The position numbers and the translations under genes are program-made. 64,000 nt of DNA, from contig JAIXMR010000037.1 of assembly GCA_025677835.1 (NCBI GenBank), positions 1 to 64,000 on the forward strand. Reading direction: 5' to 3'. Source of the stretch: Sporodiniella umbellata. Its lineage: Eukaryota; Mucoromycota; Mucoromycetes; Mucorales; Rhizopodaceae. Of the stretch, positions 27,542 to 40,941 are shown in pieces (the stretch's first letter is position 1; each line of letters starts with the position of its first letter). Under the pieces are notes generated by a model, which saw only the letters and a list, made by a program, of their open reading frames with translations, searched no databases and was not told where the DNA came from.

Positions 27542-28706
27542 GCGATACACTCTTTTGAGGCACCAAAATGTAGGAACATATATCTCAACACTGTCCTTTA
27601 TATTGTACATACAAAAATAAGCCTTTATGTGAAAATAAAATTAATGTCATCATAAGTACACTTACTTTGGGTATAAAGACGGTTTGAATCAGTGTAGATC
27701 ATAGTCGATTTTTACATAGCATATGTTTTCTATTGTTTTTTCTATCGCAATTACAAAACTTCAGTTATTTAGTCCTTGAGATTCCAATAAGCACCTATTG
27801 AATTATGCAAGAGAGAAACAAGTATACCAAACTGTCCTTGTTTTTTTTTTTTTTTTTTTTTGGTAGTCGAAATATATTAAAATGTATTGTATTACATATG
27901 ATGATGAGTAAAATACCCTACTTGAGCTTTTAGAGTAATATAACAAAAAACATATAAAACTTTAAGGACATTGAAAGCTTTACTTCCAAAATTCTTTCTC
28001 AAAAAAGAAGTGATTGTCTCCTGTCAAATAAATATATCACGACGCTGAAATATTTACAAGGTGAACCTTTAACTTTCCACATATAGTACTTTCTTATATC
28101 GAGATCCTAGTTTTAATAAAGCCATTATAAATGAAGAGACAAGCGTCTGTGTAATCATGTGACATTTAAAATCCTGTCACCGTATTGCATGGCTATAAAC
28201 CCATTTGAAAAAAACCCAAAAAAAAACCAAAGAGCTCTTGAAGCTGCAGAAGATATAAATAAATCTGTAGTCAAAAATACCGCTCGCTTTCCCATGTTTT
28301 CTATAATGACAGGATCTTGAGTGACTGTGACGAAAATACGAAAGTATGATCAAAAGCAACTTTGCCCTCATTTAAAGGTGTCAAAAACACTTTGAGAGCT
28401 CATTCTCGACGAATATATCTTTTGAAAGATCGGATGTAAGAGAACAAACAGATGTGTGGAATCACTATTTTATTTTCAAATACTGTTAGTGTGGCCTTTA
28501 ACTTGGTATACACACGGAATGTTGTCTCATTATTCGCGGATGAAGTGTGAATAGCTAGAACAATTGTTAAATCGAGAGGTTAAACAAAAAAAACCTTAAA
28601 TAAATAGCAACACCAAAACTTTTGTTTTGTCAGCATATGAAAGGCGTTTGCACAAGGAAAGTGAAAATTGTATATTGAGGAATCGTTTTGTTTTTTTATT
28701 CTTTAG
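27542..28706. other. Intergenic region right of the PAS/GATA gene
   Basis: No supported gene. It contains a T22 tract at 27841-27862. Short frames such as 28177-28371 (minus) are not convincing. Confidence 0.5.
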
Positions 28707-28937
28707 TTACCAACCATTGTTTGGACTTTGGTTATTTAATCCCCATCCTGCATCTTGTGCTTCCGAGGCATCGCCCCATCCTGATGCATCTTGAACTAAA
28801 TTGAATCTTTTAAACTGCTCTTGCATCGTCTCCTGTTCAGATTTTATCACTTTTATATTTGATGGCTCTCTTTCTTTTTTCCAATCAGTAAATGTTTGCC
28901 ATTTTGGGTTTCCTGGATGTTCGGGCGAAGGTTTCAT
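28707..28937 (-). CDS. Small hypothetical protein (76 aa)
   Basis: Starts MKPSPEHPGNPKWQTFTDWK and ends GWGLNNQSPNNGW. The polar, low-AT-bias composition and repeated GWGD/GWGL tryptophan-glycine pairs make it look like real coding sequence rather than a chance frame. The C-terminal W-containing tail after an acidic linker resembles short interaction motifs. No known domain recognised. It may be the last exon of a longer gene, but no convincing upstream exon was found. Confidence 0.4.
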   Translation of the reverse strand: MKPSPEHPGNPKWQTFTDWKKEREPSNIKVIKSEQETMQEQFKRFNLVQDASGWGDASEAQDAGWGLNNQSPNNGW

Positions 28938-29973
28938 ATAACGTCAATAGCGGAAAAGAAAAAGAGAGGAGGAAGAGCAAGGGTAAGAAAAGCCCCATTT
29001 TTATGCTATCCACCAAAACGAAATAACGCTTACCTTTCACAAAAAACGCGAAAGTTATATCGGACGACGGCTACTATAAATCAATCTAAATCAAGCTAAA
29101 ATAAGACAGTGAGACAGGCTTCTTTCAAGTTCAAATTTATCAGTACGTTATATCTGGTTTACTTGCACCTCAGTTTTTTTTTTAGTTTGTTTGTTTTGTT
29201 TCTGTTTTTATATTTCAAAAGATGGTGTAGCCTACCAATTAAAAATGTATTTCTGTTTGTTTGTACAGATTGTGTTGTAATCTTTTTACTTGCCTCTGTT
29301 TTAGGTGTTGATTCCGGGCTATCCTTTTCTTTACAAATCACCAAAGCAAAATTCAAGCTGAAAGGTCATAATCCTTTTCTCAGGATCATTGTTTTTATTT
29401 TTCTTTACTGTGAAGTAAATACGATGGCCTATATGTTTGCTGTCGCGGCCAACATATCTTTGTGCCAGCAAGCTATAATATGGACCTTAGCAAAGTCGTC
29501 ACGCCAAATTAAATATGTTGTTAGAAACAACAGAAGTCGATCAGTAAAAATATAGCTAGCTTTAGCAGTAAACATTGTTCTGTCTCCAGCTGAAGTACCA
29601 AGTTTTAAAGACTGAGCTCACTTCAGCAAGGTTTTTCATGCTATTGTTACAAAGAGGATGAAAAGAAAATTTAGACGTTGAAGTATGTTTTTTTCTAAAA
29701 AAAAAAAAAAAAAAGCTCAAACAATGACTAAGCATCTACATTAGACTAAACTTTATTTACTTTTGTCCTAATATTATATGCAAATCGCCAAAAATTATAA
29801 TTGTACCCAAGTTTACTCAGGAAATATAAAAAAGAGATTGCTCCAAATTAAATTACCGCTTAAAGTCACAGAACACGTTTGTTCAAGTTTCTTACATCTA
29901 CAAACTCAATCTAGATTTCTTTTTTTTTTTTATATACAAAACTGCAAAAAGAAAAACAAGATCTTTTTGTTAA
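28938..29973. other. Intergenic region upstream of poly(A) polymerase
   Basis: A 148-codon plus frame at 29109-29555 has hydrophobic stretches, but it starts at GTG and has the composition expected of chance frames in T-rich DNA, so it is not called. An A-run lies at 29699-29714. Confidence 0.45.
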
Positions 29974-32046
<2,073 letters not shown>

Positions 32047-32513
32047 ATTCACCCTCAACCGAATATTAATTAATTAATTGAATATGTAAATCTCATAGAC
32101 AGTGAAAAAAAAAACTAAGGTAGAGAGTGAGAGCAGGATATCCCCCTCTAAAGAAGAAAAATCATCTATCTGTAAATAAAACATAAAAAACGAACTATGT
32201 TCAATAGAAAAAAAAGCCCGCAAAACTCGGCTTAGTTTGCATAGTTGTAACAATATATATATTGGTATAACACTTGTTCAGGAACACTCATCTCGATTAT
32301 CAACTTCCGATAAAAACAACCTCCTTGACGGGCCTATCCAATCATGTGTAAAAAATTAATACTACGCTCTAAACCAGAACAAACACAGCATTGTCAAAAT
32401 CTTTACACACGTGGTTCTATTTGTGTATATTTTTGTTTCAATTTTTATTTTATTTGTGTTTTTGTTTGTTTTCATTTAGCCTTTCTTTTTAATAATAATA
32501 AAAAAATAGAGAA
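32047..32513. other. Intergenic region between PAP1 and the Sel1-repeat gene
   Basis: Contains TTAATTAATTAATTG at ~32,069 and a T/G-rich leader (32,420-32,490) just before the next ATG. No gene seen. Confidence 0.5.
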
Positions 32514-34028
32514 ATGGATATTGTTGAACTAGAAGGTGCTTTATTTTCTGGGCTTCCGGCTGAACTCTACTTGTTGACTGGTAATCTTTTCTCGTCCAGA
32601 TGATTGAATGCCAAAACAAAACTCACCTTTTATAGCCGTCCAATTCATTAACGAGGCAACAAATGAAAATGAAGACTCTCAAAAGATGGCAAAACAGGCG
32701 TTAAGATATTTAAGAATAAAAGCCGCAAAAGTATAAATGTAGAATTGTAGAGAATTTGATTTGATTTTTACTCATACTGTCTGTAGGGAGATGTGGAAGC
32801 CAAAATAAAACTAAGCACAACTCTTGAAAAACAACCTGACGAGGCCAATTTGTGGGCCAGGAGTATCTTTGACAGAAAGCTCTCAAGTGCTATTGGACAC
32901 TGTGCCTCTTACCTTATCAGTGTCACCGAAGAAGAAGGAATAGACGGCAGCTTACTGGAAAGAATAATACAAAAGACCGAAGAAGAGTTTGCTGAGGACG
33001 ATAAGAAAGGAAAAAAAGCTGCAAGAAACCTGTGCTATTTAGTTGGTATTTTATTTGTTGAGAGTATGGGAGTAAAACAAGATGTGCCTCGCGGTTTGGA
33101 ATACCTGACTAAGGCATCCGAAATGAAGCACGAAGTTGCTGGGCTAGAGCTTGCCAAAATACTGAGTGACCCATTCAAATATCCAAATCAATACAATATG
33201 GAAAAAAGCTTGGCTCTATATGAGGGCGCCATAGATCAACGGCGAAATCAACACAACGACCGAGCGCTAATTGATCTTGCGAGAGTCTATTATGAAGGAA
33301 GTGAAACCGTTCCTAGAGACATTGAAAAGTCGTATAAATATGCCCATAGAGTAGCGGAAAAAGTAGGAGAGCAATACTGTCAGTTTATTGTAGGCGACGT
33401 GTTATTGAACTCACAAACACAGCCTGTAAAAGGGGATGTAAGGAAAGCTGTTTTTTGGCTGACACAATCTGCCGAGCAAGGATTCCCGCTTGCTATTGAA
33501 ACTCTTTCCAAGATATTTTTTGAAGGAAAAGTAAGAGGCATTAAACAAGACTATGAAAAAGCCTACTTTTGGTGCTTAAAAGGCGACGACTTGTGGCCAT
33601 CTGGTTTAGGATACTGCCAAACATGCTTAGGAGATATATACCGAGAAGGCTTAGGCGTACCAAAAGACATCATACGGTCTTTTGAATACTACCAAAAAGC
33701 TGCAACACAACAGGATGCACCCCAAAACTACGCAAGATATATGTTAGGTGAAATGTACGTTATCGGACAGATCTTTTTTTTTTCTTATGACTTAACCTGT
33801 ATACATTCACTTTATAGGTTTTTTGGAGCAAGTGGATGGAAGCGCGATCTAGATCTTGCTGAAGAGTATTACAAAATGGCTGCAAATGAACATTATCAGC
33901 CTGCATGCGACCGGTTAGAAGAGATACGCTCTCTTCGAGAAGAAAAACAGAAAGAAAGATACGCAGAAAAAAGAAATACATGGAGAATTTGGTCTTTTTT
34001 TGGTAGCAGAAAAAAACAAATCGCCTAA
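32514..34028 (+). CDS. Sel1-like repeat protein
   Basis: Four exons: 32514-32580, 32636-32730, 32787-33754 and 33818-34028; 1341 nt, 446 aa. The last intron (33755-33817, GTACGT...TATAG) is 63 nt and stop-free, so it could be mistaken for coding sequence. From residue ~110 the protein is built of Sel1/TPR-like helical repeats (ALYEGAIDQ, LIDLARVYYEGSETVPRD, AVFWLTQSAEQG, CQTCLGDIYREGLGVPKD, RYMLGEM, LAEEYYKMAANEHYQPA). Such proteins act as scaffolds, for example in chitin synthase activation (Chs4/Skt5) or ER-associated degradation. No CAAX box, signal peptide or membrane anchor is visible, so I would not assign either role. The C-terminal 35 residues are highly basic (EEKQKERYAEKR). Confidence 0.85.
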
Positions 34029-36045
34029 GGCTATAATTTATCAACACACAAAAAAAAAAAAAAAAAGGACAAAAAAATTATACCATTAGAAGATGCTTGC
34101 ATACATTAATTCTTTTTTCTCTACTAATGACAACCAGCACTTGAGAAAAAGAAGCATACCTTATCATAACATTAGGATGAACATTAATAGCAAGAGTCTT
34201 GTCTTATACTGTTTCAAATATTACTAATAAACCCACTGGGTCTACCTAACCCAAAACAAACACTCTTGTCTGCTCTTGATCCAGAATGATTTACAGTGTA
34301 TTTTAGACAGCGCTTTTAGTAACTCCATTTTACTTTTTCTTATCTACAATGCTGTATAATATAATTCATCGAATACGCTTTGAGATAGTGACATTATTTA
34401 ACGTATTGTCAGGACCGTTTTAGCTTTACTCTTTTTCAATAGCTAAGGAGCGAATATTGAATTTAAGAAATATAAAGCAATCTTTTTTTCTTTTAACCAG
34501 GTATTTTTGCACACTAGAATTGCAGAGGTGTATACCCTTTACAAATATAGACTTTACTTTGATAATATGCACTGTTTATTTTTCAATTTGTTTCGTTACC
34601 ATCGCTTGAACTTCAACGCCGTTAATTATGCTTTATGCAAAAAAAAAAAAAAAAAAAAAAAAAAAGAGAGAGATGTCACGCAATTCTACGAGTAACAACG
34701 AAAAAACTAAAAGGGGACCAAGTAGTCATAGTATATACAAAAGAATATAGGCGGATGTATATACTTTGAAAACTTTCCAAATTAAAAACAATTGGATAAT
34801 CTTGAAGAAAAAACGTCTGATAAAATTACCACTGACATAGAATGCTGCTTTTGCTTAAATTTTACCTGGGTTTGCCAATTGCTTTAAATTGTAAATCGTT
34901 CCTACACTAAAATTCTATCTACAAAGTCTAGAAGCTAAAAACATATGTTTTTGGTTGAATTTGCTTTGACTTGTAACATTTTCTTATCTCAAAAACACAA
35001 AGCATCTGAACACAAAAAAAAAACGGCCCTGATTTAGTATAACTTTTTTTTTTAAAAAAAAAGAAAAGAAATAGGAATGTTCACAGAAATTCAAAGTCAT
35101 AAAAGCCAATGTTCTTGCGGTACTCATTTTCATTTTTAAACCATAGCCATTTGCTTTACCTGGGAAAAAAAATTCCAATTGGGCCTGAAGCTAGGAGTCC
35201 GAAGAGAAATAAAACTGTGACACGTACAGATGAACAGCTGATAACACACTAAACGGAACCCGCGAAAATACATTCGATAGATGACCGTGATCTATAACTT
35301 TGGCTGAATTTAGATACATCTTGCTTATAAGGCTATGCGCATGGCGAATAGAAAATGCAATTGAAAAAAACCCAAGTTTACCAGTCAAGACGCTATTTTA
35401 TTTGCACAGAAAAGTAAAATTGTAATGCTTTTCTCTCTGCTCCTGTATTATAGAAACAAAGGCGTCTTTTTCATTATACGTACAAAAGGCTATTTTTGAC
35501 CCTTTTTATACATCGACCCAATTAATTTTGTGTATCTTTAGAAGCATGGGCATCAAACCGCCATATGATTTAAATCATGTGCTTGGTCTACGATTGTTAT
35601 TGGCCTAGAGTTGGGAAAGCTTTCTCTGTTCGCTAAAAACGAAGCAAAGCGATGCTATGAAACAAAGAAAATTTATTCTTGAACCTAGACTTTTCTTGGA
35701 GAGCCCAAGATATAAGGGGCGCCTCTTTTTCTTTTATACGGCCCATCCTGTTTCCAGACTAGGACAAACAATAGACGATTTTACTGCTTTCAAAAGTCTA
35801 AAACCTCATTTAAACATAATGCAGTTGGAAAAAAACGAAAAGAAAGAGAAAAAAAAAATCCAATCTTTGAACAAACGTTCAAGATACTTGCTTATCAAGT
35901 AAAGTAGCTACAATGAAAAATGTGATTGTCGCATAGAAAACTTAAGCATTGATATAGATAGACGCATCGTTCGATCATGTTTGTATATTCAGCAAAACAT
36001 ATTGCTTCTATTTGCCTGTGCACTCTATTGTCTGAAAAGGTCGCT

Positions 36046-36077
<32 letters not shown>

Positions 36078-37724
36078 CGGCTAAACGCGATACTATCTCA
36101 TCGCAGTAAAGCCAAAACTTGTGAAAAACACCCTAGTCTCTCAGACGTCAGTTGCTCAAACATTACAAGCTACATGATTGTGGAGAGCAGTTTTTTGCTT
36201 CACATAATGGTATCAAATAACAGTGCATTGGCTTTCCTAAACCATTGTAATTCAGACCCTCACAGCCATTTGCGGAATTGAGGGGTACGGACTTAAGGCC
36301 GAGTGAATGCTGCCTTATATTTTACGCATGTAAGATGACTTGAACATCATTATCCATTCGATCATCATAATTGAGTGCGATCCCGAATTAAGCAATGTCT
36401 TGAGAAGAATAAATAAAGTTGGTGTAAAGATTGTCTCAACAAGATAGTAACCAATAGAAGTGTACAACCTGGCAAAGTGGGTCCTGTTTTTGGATATTAA
36501 CCGTCAAGGATAGGTTTTTGGCTTGTAAGTCAAAGTTTTCTCTGGTAAGCTCATATTTTTTTTTTTTTTTTTTTGTAGTCGAAGCTGATAAATGATTAGT
36601 AGTTGTTTATTTTGAGTGTTAGCTCTATCCGTCTCTTGAAGTTCTTCTGATACCTTTGCTCTATTTCATTATAACACAGCTAAGCAATGAGTTCTAAAGG
36701 CTTGATGTTCAACAGTCGATGCAGAGTATGACAAGTTATCGCGTGTTTGTATAAAGAGAGTTGAGATGCAATTACATTGTTTGGATGTATCTGTACTTTT
36801 TTATTGGGGTTTTGCTGTGATTACCAGGGCTTTGCATAGGAACGGCGGCTAGGTAGGGTTGAAGAACTGCATTATTTCCACTTGATTTTGAACAGGTTCC
36901 CAGACGTCTCTTTTGACACAACTGTTATTTTTTGGGGCAAGTGTAATTCCAACCTCTGGTTTTTATTACAGATGCCTACGAGATAGCGCCTACTATTGGA
37001 GGGTGATGCACGAAATATTGGCTCGATTCTTTTTTTGTTTTGTTTTTTTTGTAGTTTTTTTCCTTTTTGAGTTCGGTAAGTCCTTTAGACAATCAGCTCA
37101 AAAAAAAAAAAAAAGAGAAAGTGTGTACTGCAGCGAGTAAGGTTTGGGCTGTTTTGTTTTAGTACACAGACGATTGTTTGTATTGGAATAGCAATAAAAA
37201 TAACCTTGTGGATAAAGTGCGGGCATTTAAACAGCCTAAGCGTTTTGTATTTTGTTTCTTGGGTGTGTATTTTACCAGTTGCTTTGATGTTTTATCAGTC
37301 GCTTTGATATTTTATCACTCGCTTTGAGTGTGTATGTTTAATTTTAGTAGCGTAGAAAGAATATGAGTGTACGTTTTCTTTACTTGTATTTATGAAAACA
37401 TTTGCATACACCGACGCATTTTTCCATTTTACGTCATTGTAGCAGCAGGCTGCTCTCTGTTTCTTTCACACGGTGTAGCCAAAGCGTTCTATTGTACGAC
37501 GCACTTGCCTGAAGATCTTTTTATAAAATAAAGGTAACAAGCCGCTGTTTTGGTTCGGTTTTACACGTTTGGGGTGGGACACATGAAACAAGCAACGGTG
37601 ACGAATCTTGCGTAGTCATGCGTTATCATATTTGAGTATAAAAAAGTCCAGGCAAGTCCCGCTCGCAAAATGTTTCTATAGTTTTCTTTTCTTAGTTTTT
37701 TCATCTTCAACAGAAAAACTTGCC
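34029..37724. other. Long intergenic region with no supported gene
   Basis: About 3.7 kb without a convincing gene. It contains A24 (34640-34663), A28 (36050-36077) and T ~22 (36552-36574) tracts. Short frames (35657-35902, 36913-37140) are not supported. Near 37270-37330 the phrase GCTTTGATRTTTTATCAGTC is repeated in variant form about three times. Confidence 0.45.
37637..37646 (+). promoter_or_regulatory. TATA-like box upstream of EGT1
   Basis: TATAAAAAAG 88 bp before the EGT1 ATG at 37725, a plausible core promoter distance. Inferred from sequence only. Confidence 0.4.
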
Positions 37725-40391
37725 ATGTCTTCCCGTGCGCCTTCTTCTCCTTCAACTGGATATAGTATAGTTGATATTCGTACCCCTTCCGTATCTGACC
37801 TCAAGTGCAAAATCAAGACTGATGTGGCACGTCCCCCTTCCCCACCTCACTCTTCTGAAACCTCAGAAGATGCTTTCAATGCCTCGGACCTGTCTGAAAC
37901 CATCATTGATTCCCTTGACAAGCCTCTGAACCAAAAGTCCATCCCAACATACATTTTGTATGATAAAAAAGGTTTGCAGCTCTTTGATCAGATTACCTAC
38001 CTTGATGAATACTATCTTACCAATGCTGAGCTGGACATTCTGAAGAGAAAATCGGATGAATTTGCCCAGCGCCTTCAGCATGGCAGTGTGATTTTTGAAC
38101 TTGGTGCAGGGTAAGTGAAAAGCAATTGTTTTGCAGTAACTGACGGTCTATTTAGTGCTCTGCGCAAAACCGAGGTTGTCCTGAATGCTATTGAAAAAAG
38201 AGGTATCCATGTTAGCTACTACGCGTTGGATCTTGACCAACACGAGCTTGAGAAATCTTTGGCTTCCCTGGGCGAGTTCGAGTATGTTCGGCTCTATGGC
38301 CTTTTGGGGACTTACGATCAAGGGATTCCTTGGATCAGCCAAGAGTTTGCCTTGAAAGGTATCCAAAAGAACTTTATGTGGCTCGGAAGTTCGATTGGAA
38401 ACATGGACCGCCTTCAGTCTGCGGTTTTTCTTGCTAAACTGCAAAGGATGTGTGTCGAACCAGGCGATTTGTGTCTTGTTGGGTTTGACAAACGCAACGA
38501 TCCTGAAAAGATAAGGAAAGCCTACGACGACTCTCAAGGTGTGACCCGTGAGTTTATTATGAGCGGTTTGGATCATGTCAACTTGATAATGGGCCAGGAA
38601 GACTTTATAGACCGGCGCCAGTTCGCCTACGATTCTGTTTATCAGGAAAAACAGGGACGCCATATTGCCCATTATCGCGCCTTGGTTGATACTCAGATTT
38701 CGTACCAGGATCGTAACATAAAGATCCAGAAAGACGAGCTTATCCATGTTGAGCATTCTTACAAGTACTCCTTGGAAGAAACCGACAGTATTTTATCTGC
38801 TGCTGGCTTGACGATGGTTGAGCGCTGGACAGATACCCAAGATTTGTACAGTCTCGTTTTAGCAGAGTCTCGTCCATTCCAGTTTGAACGCAACATGGTG
38901 GATGTTCTCAAGACCTTATTCCCGTCCGAGGAAGTGAACAGATCAGAGTCGGTCAATTGCGACTACTGTACCGTTTACAGTAACGTGTCTTCTAGCGACC
39001 TCGAAGCCGAGCGTTTCGACTTTGCTCAGCAAAGAGGCCTTGGGTGGCCTACAGAATCGCTTCCTACTACCCAGGAATGGAGGGAGCTTTGGAGCTGCTG
39101 GGATCTTGTCACTCAGCATATGATTCACCACCCTACCATGCTGTTTGAAAGACCGATTGCTTTACGCCATCCCTTCATTTTCTACCTTGGGCATATACCC
39201 GGATTCTTGGACATTCAACTTTCACGTCATCAGGTGGATAAGGAAATTGGCTGCACAAAGCTGACTGAGCCTGCTTACTTTTCAGAGATGTTTGAGCGCG
39301 GCATTGACCCTGATATGGAGGACCCATCTAAATGCCATGCCCATTCAGAAGTCCCCGCTCAAGACTGTGACTGGCCAAGTATCGAGTCTATGATGCTATA
39401 CCAAAAGAACATCCGTGAAAGACTGATGCGTCTTTTGAATTTTTGGGAGTCAGAAGCACTTGCTGTCCAGAATACATCTTGGATTGACTCAAACCCTGAA
39501 AGAAAAAGACAGGCTCGCATCGTTTGGATGTGTTTTGAGCATGAAGCAATGCACCTTGAAACCTTGCTCTACATGCTGATGCAAAGCCCCAATATACGCG
39601 CTCCCAAAGTGTCCCCTCCTTCATGGAAACTCAATTCCTCTCCAGAAGAAGTGAGACCTCTGTCGGACGCTCCTATTCTGAATGTCCCTGCTGCTGGTAC
39701 GGTGATTTTGGGTTGTGACGATAGTGAAGCGTCTGATTTTGATACCTCATCAAAGAAAATCCAACCCTTTGGCTGGGACAATGAAAGCCCTCCTCGAGTG
39801 ATAAAAGACGTTCAATCATTTAAAATTCAGGCTCGAACGGTTACCAATGGCGAATACCTGGCTTATATCCAAAACTCCAACTTGGCCACAATGCCCGTCT
39901 CTTGGTTAAAGGAAAATGGCTTAATCTACGTCAGGACAGTATTTGGACTCTGCCCAATGCAGGCTGCTCAACATTGGCCGGTTCAAGTGTCTTACAATGA
40001 AGCCAGTGCTTATGCTCAAGCCAAAGGGGGCCGACTGCCTACTGAAGTAGAATTGGTTCAATTCCGCGAGTTTGTATCCAACAGTAATCTACCCAAGAAA
40101 CTGCCCAACATCGGTTTTAAAGATTGGACGCCCACCGCTGTCAACAATAAAGAAATCCAATACCTTGGCGATCATTGGGAATGGACAGATTCCTTATGGG
40201 ATACATACGCTGGCTTCAAAACCTCAACTATCTATCCAGGCTACTCTGTTGATTTCTTTGATCAGAAGCACCGCGTTGTCCTAGGCGGAAGTTGGGCTAC
40301 ACACCCCCGTATAGCCGAAAGAAAGACCTTCAGAAACTGGTACCAATCCGGATACCCTTATGTTTTTAGTGGATTTAGACTTTGCTTTTGA
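37725..40391 (+). CDS. EGT1: Ergothioneine biosynthesis protein 1 (methyltransferase-sulfoxide synthase fusion)
   Basis: Two exons, 37725-38110 and 38156-40391; 2622 nt, 873 aa, the normal size for fungal Egt1. The N-terminal half is the histidine-specific SAM methyltransferase (EgtD type): IPTYILYDKKGLQLFDQIT, FELGAGALRKT, WLGSSIGNMDR. It makes hercynine. The C-terminal half is EgtB-like: a DinB/iron-binding region (HMIHHPTMLFERP, FYLGHIPGFLDIQL, FEHEAMHLETLLYML, which supply the likely iron-ligand histidines) and a formylglycine-enzyme-type fold (RTVTNGEYLAYI, GGRLPTEVEL, VLGGSWATHPRIAERKTFRN, SGFRLCF). It joins hercynine to cysteine as the sulfoxide. The product protects fungi from oxidative stress. 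The first ATG of the frame is chosen, behind a TATA-like box. Confidence 0.96.
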
Positions 40392-40941
40392 TTTTCTTTG
40401 AACAATAAATTTTCTAAAGCTTTACTCTTACAGAAAAAAATTAAACTCCGGGAACAGTCAAACGGGGAAAGGTGTGATTTCTCTCGTTTTCATAATGCAA
40501 ACTTGTTGTAACCACAAGCACTTGCGGCACACGAACTTTAATAATAACAGAAAAAAAGGTCTGTGGTTTGCTTCTCAAGCTTAGTGTTACTAAAGCCGCT
40601 ACAATCCCAGCTAAGCCGATCGTGGGCTTAACCCGTGTTTTGCTCAATGAGGGATAATAAAAGAACTGCGGGTAGCCAGGGTGTTTACAAACAAGTGGTT
40701 TTAGCAATCCCATTCGGCCAATGAAATTACAAAGTCTAAAACAAGTGTGTTGTTTTTGAAAGATAACCAAATAAGGCAAATGAAGCTCCCTTCTTTACTA
40801 TTCACTTGTACATACATAAAAGCCGGCTCTTTATCTCTACTTGATATTCTTTTCGTTTCATCTGCTGTTATTTTTTTTTTTTTTTTTTAAAAAAAGAAAA
40901 AAAAAAAAAGAAGAAAAATTAAATAAATAAATCAAATCAAA
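40392..40941. other. Intergenic region between EGT1 and the GBD/FH3 gene
   Basis: Contains the EGT1 polyadenylation-like AATAAA (40405) and a T20/A-rich block just before the next ATG (40871-40920). A minus frame at 40441-40779 is discussed under rejected items. Confidence 0.5.

Noticed and set aside
29109..29555. 148-codon hydrophobic plus frame
   Set aside because: Starts at GTG, lies in T-rich DNA and shows no domain or splice context, so it is likely a chance frame.
33755..33817. In-frame stretch inside the Sel1-repeat gene read as coding
   Set aside because: It is a 63-nt GTACGT...TATAG intron without stops. Its translation (hydrophobic, YDLTCIHSLY) breaks a Sel1 repeat.
40441..40779. 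112-codon minus frame overlapping the EGT1 3' flank
   Set aside because: No ATG at its start and no family match. A shorter ATG-initiated version (91 codons, one hydrophobic stretch) is possible but unsupported.
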